The notes under the pieces were generated by a model that did no database searches, was not told the DNA's origin, and saw only the letters and a program-made list of their open reading frames with translations. The position numbers and the translations under genes were made by a program. Of a stretch of 64,000 bases of DNA, positions 58,138-64,000 are shown one piece after another. Within the stretch, counting starts at the first letter, position 1; each line of letters starts with the position of its first letter. The DNA comes from Zygnema cylindricum. Its lineage: Eukaryota; Streptophyta; Zygnematophyceae; Zygnematales; Zygnemataceae. The stretch is taken from assembly GCA_037447655.1 (NCBI GenBank), contig JBBHKE010003059.1:372001-436000 (forward strand), written 5' to 3'.

Positions 58138-58620
58138 TTATGTATACGACACCGTATCGAATGCCTGGTATATCGGTTCAGGACGCCCGTATGTAGTAAT
58201 TGGTGAATAGAACAGATCATTGGATTCCAATGTGCTCTCGTCTACTCGAGTGACGCCACGGTTTATGTTCGTTATTAGCAACATAGTAAATGGGAAGAAT
58301 CTCTTAAAGTAGGGAGTGACCCTCTCGTTTTGTATTCGGATAGCCCACTTACTTCTAAAAAACTTTAGTGGACTTCTCCTCATCCATCCATGGTTCCGAG
58401 AAAAAATTACATTTATCCCAGAAACACGGGTGGTGGGAGTGCACTCACTTTGGATGTTGCGGATAAAGCTCAAGTGACTGGCTGCAACAAACTTTCTTTT
58501 AGCATTCTTTGCGAGGAAGTTTCCGTAAATGGAGGGACAGGCTACAACAGACTTTCTTCTAGCATTCTTTGCGAGGAAGTTTCTGTAGATAGAGGGATGG
58601 GCGCGGGACCTATTTAACAT
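58138..58620 (-). CDS. Unrecognised 160-codon ORF with internal duplication
   Basis: Open from ATG 58620 to a stop at 58138. I recognise no family. The N-terminal third contains a 20-residue tandem repeat (PSIYRNFLAKNARRKSVVAC-like) encoded by a 60-bp duplication. The rest is rich in Arg, Ser and Phe with no clear signal peptide or membrane segment. No copia or gypsy motif is present and no LTR adjoins it. It is the longest open frame outside transposons here and could be a host gene fragment or chance. No TATA box is obvious upstream. Confidence 0.25.
   Translation of the reverse strand: MLNRSRAHPSIYRNFLAKNARRKSVVACPSIYGNFLAKNAKRKFVAASHLSFIRNIQSECTPTTRVSGINVIFSRNHGWMRRSPLKFFRSKWAIRIQNERVTPYFKRFFPFTMLLITNINRGVTRVDESTLESNDLFYSPITTYGRPEPIYQAFDTVSYT
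58480..58599. repeat. 60-bp tandem duplication
   Basis: Units 58480-58539 and 58540-58599 share AGCATTCTTTGCGAGGAAGT and differ at a few sites. The length keeps the minus-strand frame open. Confidence 0.95.
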
Positions 58621-61374
58621 CCTTCAGGAATTATTTTGGGTACTTGCTCTGGTTGTGTTGTTAACGGGTGTCCGTCATATTACGCACAACCAATGCGAGC
58701 TACATATCCACTGAAAAAACTTGTGGAACGTTATTGTAGTGTATCGTCAACTACGACAGGTGGAAGGGTTTTATATAGAGCTACATGTTGATGTAGGAAA
58801 GTGAGAAATTGAGGGTAAGGTTGAGGGTGGGGAAGTGTGAGAGAGTGTAGGAAAGGTTGAAAAGTCATTTATGTTCTTAAAGTAGGAGGATCAAGATCTG
58901 TAGCGCTATGAGATATCATCACCATTTGTTGTTGAACGATTTTCAAATGGCTTTTTACTTTTCTTTGACATACTTGTTTACGAAGGGAAATAATGTCCGA
59001 ATTGACTGTTATGATGTATGAACTGAAATCATGGTTAACTGTGTTAAGTGGAATGTTTAGTTGAGTCAAAAGGGAAACTTAAATGAATAATTATACATAA
59101 AAACAATGAAAATATTGTGGAAGCCAAAAAAAAAGAATTAAAATGGTTTAAATTTGGAGTTGGGAATTTGATGCTTGAAGCAGATACTTTTCTCAAATTG
59201 TCTAAAATTTGAAATATGATCGACAGATGTTGTTGGCAGCGAGCTTTAAATACTTTGAAATTCTCAATTTATGTAAAAAAACCCGTGTACTTCATGTTCA
59301 ATTACTAAGTTATAACTCTACCATATAGATAAGTTTTTTGAAATTAAATCCATATGTAAAAGATAAAAAATTCAATACCGAAAGTTGTCAAACAAACAGA
59401 AATGAAATCAGAGAGAGAAAAAATATATATATATATATCCCAATAGTTCACTATTATATGAAACACAAATCCCTTATTGAAGAAATTCCAAAATAAATCA
59501 TGCAAGCATAATAGTTGTTGAAGAATGAAACTTCACAAAGATAAAATATATTAGGTTGGGGCTTATGCGGAAAGTAGAAGACCGAAATTTTTTCTCATTG
59601 TTTGTTGACGTTCCATACAGGGAGGTGATTAGACGCCTCGTGTTACTCAGTGTTGAAAGAGGCCTCATATTTTAGAGGCCTTTCAGGTCGTCAATACATA
59701 TTGTTGGGTAAAAGGTTATAGTGAGGTCGTTGAACTTATTTTTAGGTACTTTGTTGTACTATGCGTTGGGGCTTCAAGTTTTATCCAAAAGAATAATTTG
59801 AGATTAGTGTCGCGGATTGGGGGGACTATTTCGGTTCAAGAGTACGGTTACTCATTTGTTTTATTTCGGTGGAAAGACATTTATCCATAAGAGAAGAAAA
59901 GTTATCTAGTTTTCACAATGATCATTTTCATGGAACCAAAATTGTACCTTGTCAAATGTTTAGAACTTCAATTAAGGTTCCATTGATAGGGCATCTATAC
60001 TGAATTAACCCGATCTCTATATTTCTAACATATTTCTTTAACTTTGTGATATATACTCCGCTAATCGATAGTAGTGTAATTTTTTTTTACGCATTTTTAA
60101 CATATTTCCTTCATGCACCCTTGTTCGAAAGACAATCCAATTATCGTTATTGGAGGCTAAGTTCTTGCTTTCCTATTGGTTGTCCCTCATTGAAATTTGA
60201 CAATTATGCACGAAGAAAAAATGTTTTACGTAGGAAAAAAAACACTTTAACATAAGTCACGATAAGCGTTGTAGTTTAAATAATGATATTTTTCATCGTA
60301 CCAACAAAATACTCTGTCAAAGTTTTCACCTTTAATTACAGTTCCATTGATAGGGCATCCGTATCGAACAAACCTGATCTATATATTTTTACCAATTTTC
60401 TTGAACTTTTTAATTTTTCATTATATCTTTGTTTTAAACAATCATTCAAGCTAGTGCGCGCTCGGCAAGCAGATATATCACATTTATGCTCAACAAAGGT
60501 TGCCTTTTACTGAATCACAAAGTGAATAGGATTACAATAATTATAGAATTCATAGATTTTTAAAGTTGATCGACGTTCGAAAAATAATGGCAAAAAAAAA
60601 TATGATATGTACTTAAAAACACGTAACGGTTGGTGTTTACAAACACCATTTGAAGACAACATGGAAAAAACATGATGAGACCCACTTTGGTATATTTAGA
60701 ATTGAGGCATGTTACAAAAATATTTGGTATGTTTGGAAATGAGGCATGTTACAAAATTCTTACCAATTAAGACAAAAAATAGGGTGCAAAAGCCGTTAAA
60801 GGCATTTTTGTTCAGGAGATACCAATTTCGAAGCCTAAAGCATATAGAGTCCTACGAAAAGCCGTGACATTATTGTGTTGCATGCCATCCTTAATAAAGA
60901 TCCGTTTATTCGTCAAATCGGATTTCTCTTTGACGCATCGCGATCTTAAATTTCCTACACCAAATTCCCATTAATCCTTTATTTAACCTTTTTTCTTCTA
61001 GAAATATTCTTCTAGTAACATTCGAAATGCCATAGAACTAGCCGTCATACTAACAAATTTTGACAGATTGCAAAACCTCAGCCCACCTATTTTGCATCAC
61101 TTACAACAAAATCGATCATAACGACTGACCAACAACACGTCACTCTATCAACCATACTTTTGGATTGTCTTTCATCGATGACCAAGTCTTAACTTTATTG
61201 AGCCTATTGTGTCACCTTGTACGATGTATAGTGTGGCACTTACCATTTGGGTCCTCAAAACATCACCCATGGCAACTTTATTATGGTCCACGATTCCTTC
61301 TCCTTCCAACTTTATTGGATTCTTACACCTTATCGCAAATTCTGCATAAATGACATGGTTTATGTTGTAACTTA
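58621..61374. other. Unassigned AT-rich DNA with a spaced direct repeat
   Basis: No recognised genes, LTRs or RNA genes. A diverged direct repeat of about 90-130 bp occurs near 59935-60050 and 60290-60410 (both with TTCCATTGATAGGGCATC). Small ORFs (for example 58869-59069 and 60046-60255) have no motifs. Confidence 0.5.
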
Positions 61375-62340
61375 TGTTGGTTTCAAAGCTTTATCCTAAG
61401 TAGATAAGGCTGTGAGGGGAGGTTTATAACTTATAATATTATTGGGTCTTTGAAGTTGTAATACTTACCTTGTATAGTGTGACAGTAGATGAGTAACTCT
61501 GGAGTGTAGTGTACGGTCTGATAGACACACGTCAGTATGAGGGACAATATTGAAAAGGCAGAATGAACCTTGCCACATGTAACACATCGAACGAAGTCAA
61601 ACCGGCGCATCGGAGGGTCGAAAAGGAATACCAAACATGTGGGAAAACAAGTGTGAAGAATAAATACAGGACGTCGATTTGAACTGAACTAACAATTACG
61701 ATTTGAGTGTGGACCACAGGTGACAAAGTACTCCGTAAGCACTCCAAATATTCGTACATGATTAACCACAACCGGTCGGACTTATTTGACTACTGCTGAT
61801 TAAGCAGCAACATCGTGTGTACGGGGCCAAATGAAGAAAACCTGAACAAACGGTTTTTAGAGTTTAGTGAATTTAAATTTAGTGTGACACTGCTTGATTT
61901 AGGTTAGAGGCAAACGAGATTTTTTGGAAGTACATTAGGTACTCTATAGTATTAAAGTACAGTACGACTATTCACATACTACAATCTGATTGGTCAAAAG
62001 ATTCAGTAGATAGACCCTCAGTGTATAAAAGTTTAGGACTTAGAAATATTTTGTTAACTTGTTTTGAGATAATGCAAATCTGAATGCAGTTTTTGTGAAA
62101 CTTGCAAATGTCATATCTTATGGTTTACTAGTTCAATTGTGTTGTAATTTTGAGAGTTGAAAATGTGTATGCTGGTGATATTCTATGCTTAATTTGGTGT
62201 AATTTGTACTTGTGGATCAGGTTTTATAGTGAGTGAAACATCAGTGTTTGATTGGTTTCTTCATTAGCTTCTATGTAAGTTATGTCTACTTCTACCACTT
62301 TTGCTGCAGCTCCAACTATACCGGTAGTCATAGAACAACA
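61375..62340 (+). repeat. G-type copia 5' LTR (element G2)
   Basis: 966 bp, start TGTTGG (61375) and end AACAACA (62340), followed by CGTTATAGGCC (62341-62351), a primer site with two changes. A clear TATA box TATAAAA lies at 62024-62030. The gag ATG at 62282 is inside the LTR. Confidence 0.85.
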
Positions 62341-62817
62341 CGTTATAGGCCTATCTCTAAGAATACCAGTCTTTAATGGGCAGAAGTATGCTTACTGGGC
62401 GGATATGGTTGAGTCATATTTTGAAACTGCAGGTTTGCTGGAAATGATAGTTGGATCTCTTGATGACACTGATCCATCATGGGCGAAGAAAAATTCGTCA
62501 GCTCGGAACGCTCTAAAGCTTTGCCTTTCAGAGAACATAGTTATGTCTTGAATCAAAATGAAGAAGGCGATTGATATTTGGACTTCCCTCCAATCGTCTT
62601 ATGAGAAGGCGAATGTTCAGGAGGAGCTTTTGTTGGCAAGAAAAATCTGGGATTACAAATACTCGGGGAGAACGATGGCGGAATATACTGATAACTTTTG
62701 AACCCTTATTGATTCTCATGCTTGTGCTAGTGGCTCTTTTCCAGAGTTTCAGCAGGTTGCTTTAATCATTAGAGGTCTTCTAAGCAGTATAAAAGATGTT
62801 GTTTTTGGAAGATTCAG
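62282..62817 (+). pseudogene. Element G2 copia gag, truncated
   Basis: Open from ATG 62282 (MSTSTTFAAAPTIPVVIEQH) through RIPVFNGQKYAYWADMVES to a stop at 62549-62551. Gag similarity continues (INKMKKA-like helix region, then EFQQVALIIRGLLSSIKD) to about 62815. It is cut there by a K-type LTR. No zinc knuckle, protease or pol is present. Confidence 0.85.
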
Positions 62818-64000
62818 TTTTTTACATGCGTGCGCGTGCGTGCGTATGTAATTAACTGATGTACTGTGGAGTTTCAACGGATTTGTGGATCGGGGGAGTA
62901 GGTGTGTGAGTGAAATTAAAGGGACGTAAGGAACAAATTGAGAGGCTTGGAATGTGCTAGGAAATGGACGGCAGATCGCGAAGCGATCCGACATTGATTT
63001 GAAATACTCAAAGTGTTTGAAAATGTACGCCTGCCGTACAAAACTAAATGGGACAGGCGCATATATAGAAAAGGACGCCATCGGTACGGAGCATCCTATT
63101 TGACAAGTGTACATTAGTTTTGACCGGCGGAATTTATGGCAAAAGTACGTGGTTTCGGTACGGAAATGATTTCGGCTGTACAATATTTTTGACAAGTGGA
63201 CGTGGATTCACTTCGCGACGTCGTGGGATATTTGACGGCTCGCGTGGATTTTTGTTTGGATTTTTGTGACCACGCGGCACAACATCAACGGTGCCAAATA
63301 TGAGTTACGGACGGCGGACAAAGGCCGCCGCTATTTTTTTACTAGTGGGGATGCGAAATCCCGTCAATCACACGATGTATATTTTTGGACGTTCTAGATG
63401 CTTTGACAAAATTGATGACTCACGTTGACTTAATCAAACATACGATTTGGTGTCGGTGTAAATATTTGGAGTAACATTGTTTTGTCTTTTGCATTATTAT
63501 AAAGTAGTGTTGATCATGGCGTGTTTTATCTACGTGATCATTTAGGGTTTCGGCAATTTAATTTGTGTGTATGTAGTGTCATACTTGCAGACAAGTGTAC
63601 GCTTATGATTGGTTAACTTTCAGGTGTACATTTACAGTTAGGATTATTTATCGTAATAAGTTCTCATGGTTTAATACTACTTAGTGGAAGTTACGTTGGT
63701 TAGTTTGACATGTAGCGATTTGTTGACTGCTCACAAGTGTATATATAGCTTTGAGCTTCATTAGGAAAATAATCAATGCTGGTTAGTAAAGTGGGGACCA
63801 AAGATGTAGTATTTTAGGGTTGTCGATTAGGTCATGCACTTTGAGTGATAAATTTATTATTTGATTATACATTTGTTTATGTGTGATGCATTCATGTGTT
63901 ATTATTTATTTATATGCTTGTTTGTTATGCATTGTTAATGCATTTGTCCTAAGGTTTGTTTATGTTGATTGTTCCATCAAACCTTAGTATTTGACATAGG
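62818..64000 (+). repeat. K-type LTR, plus strand, continues past window
   Basis: Matches 32640-33000 in its first part. Its later part (GTGTCGGTGTAAATATTTGG, about 63450) resembles family B LTRs (about 205), so K and B are probably related. TATATATAG is at 63740-63748. The right end is not reached. Confidence 0.6.

Noticed and set aside
62749-63195. 148-codon minus-strand ORF
   Set aside because: It is antisense to the G2 gag/K LTR junction, has no motifs, and crosses an element boundary.

Overview
The window looks like intergenic DNA from a large, repeat-rich green-plant genome; I found no convincing intact host gene. Two signs point to a plant. The one complete Ty3/gypsy element has a primer site (51102-51113) one base away from the complement of the 3' end of plant initiator tRNA-Met. 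Several Ty1/copia LTR ends and primer sites complement the anticodon arm of the same tRNA, including a CCCACAG stretch typical of the plant version. The lineage within plants cannot be told from this sequence. Nearly all coding sequence is broken retrotransposon gag-pol, so the window is an archive of nested and rearranged elements.

Layout. 1-10573: a plus-strand copia element (family B: LTR, gag, protease, integrase) is cut in its integrase by a minus-strand family A LTR. Two near-identical 3.9 kb composites of family A LTR, RNase H, RT, integrase and a family B LTR follow in tandem, separated by a 10-N assembly gap. 10574-12420: a truncated gypsy LTR plus flanking DNA, the inverted copy of 49113-50965. 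12688-13143: a hAT-like MITE with perfect ends and an 8-bp target duplication. 13521-25986: a minus-strand family E copia element, split inside its integrase region by a complete family A element (17081-24162), which in turn carries a solo LTR (family F, 18464-19452) in its RNase H. 25989-30600: solo and remnant LTRs of families H and C. 30640-39819: a family D copia element whose RT is split by a complete family C element (31014-38487), itself interrupted by family K and J fragments. 39820-48119: chimeric pieces of families H, A, C and G, and a purine-rich GGGGAAA region (41463-43883). 49113-57870: the other arm of the inverted duplication and a full-length but inactive gypsy chromovirus (LTRs 974 and 958 bp, ACCAT target duplication). 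57871-61374: unannotated DNA with one 160-codon ORF. 61375-64000: a plus-strand G-type copia 5' end cut by a K-type LTR.

Functional reading. The copia families A, B, C, E, G, H and J share an unusual 5' arrangement. The primer site matches the internal (anticodon-arm) half of initiator tRNA-Met, as in half-tRNA-primed elements such as Drosophila copia and yeast Ty5. In A, B, C, E and G the gag start codon lies inside the 5' LTR, so the primer site is also gag coding sequence. Stops, frameshifts, an RT active-site deletion and mutated protease or integrase residues make every element here non-autonomous. Family letters are local labels for this window, not database names.
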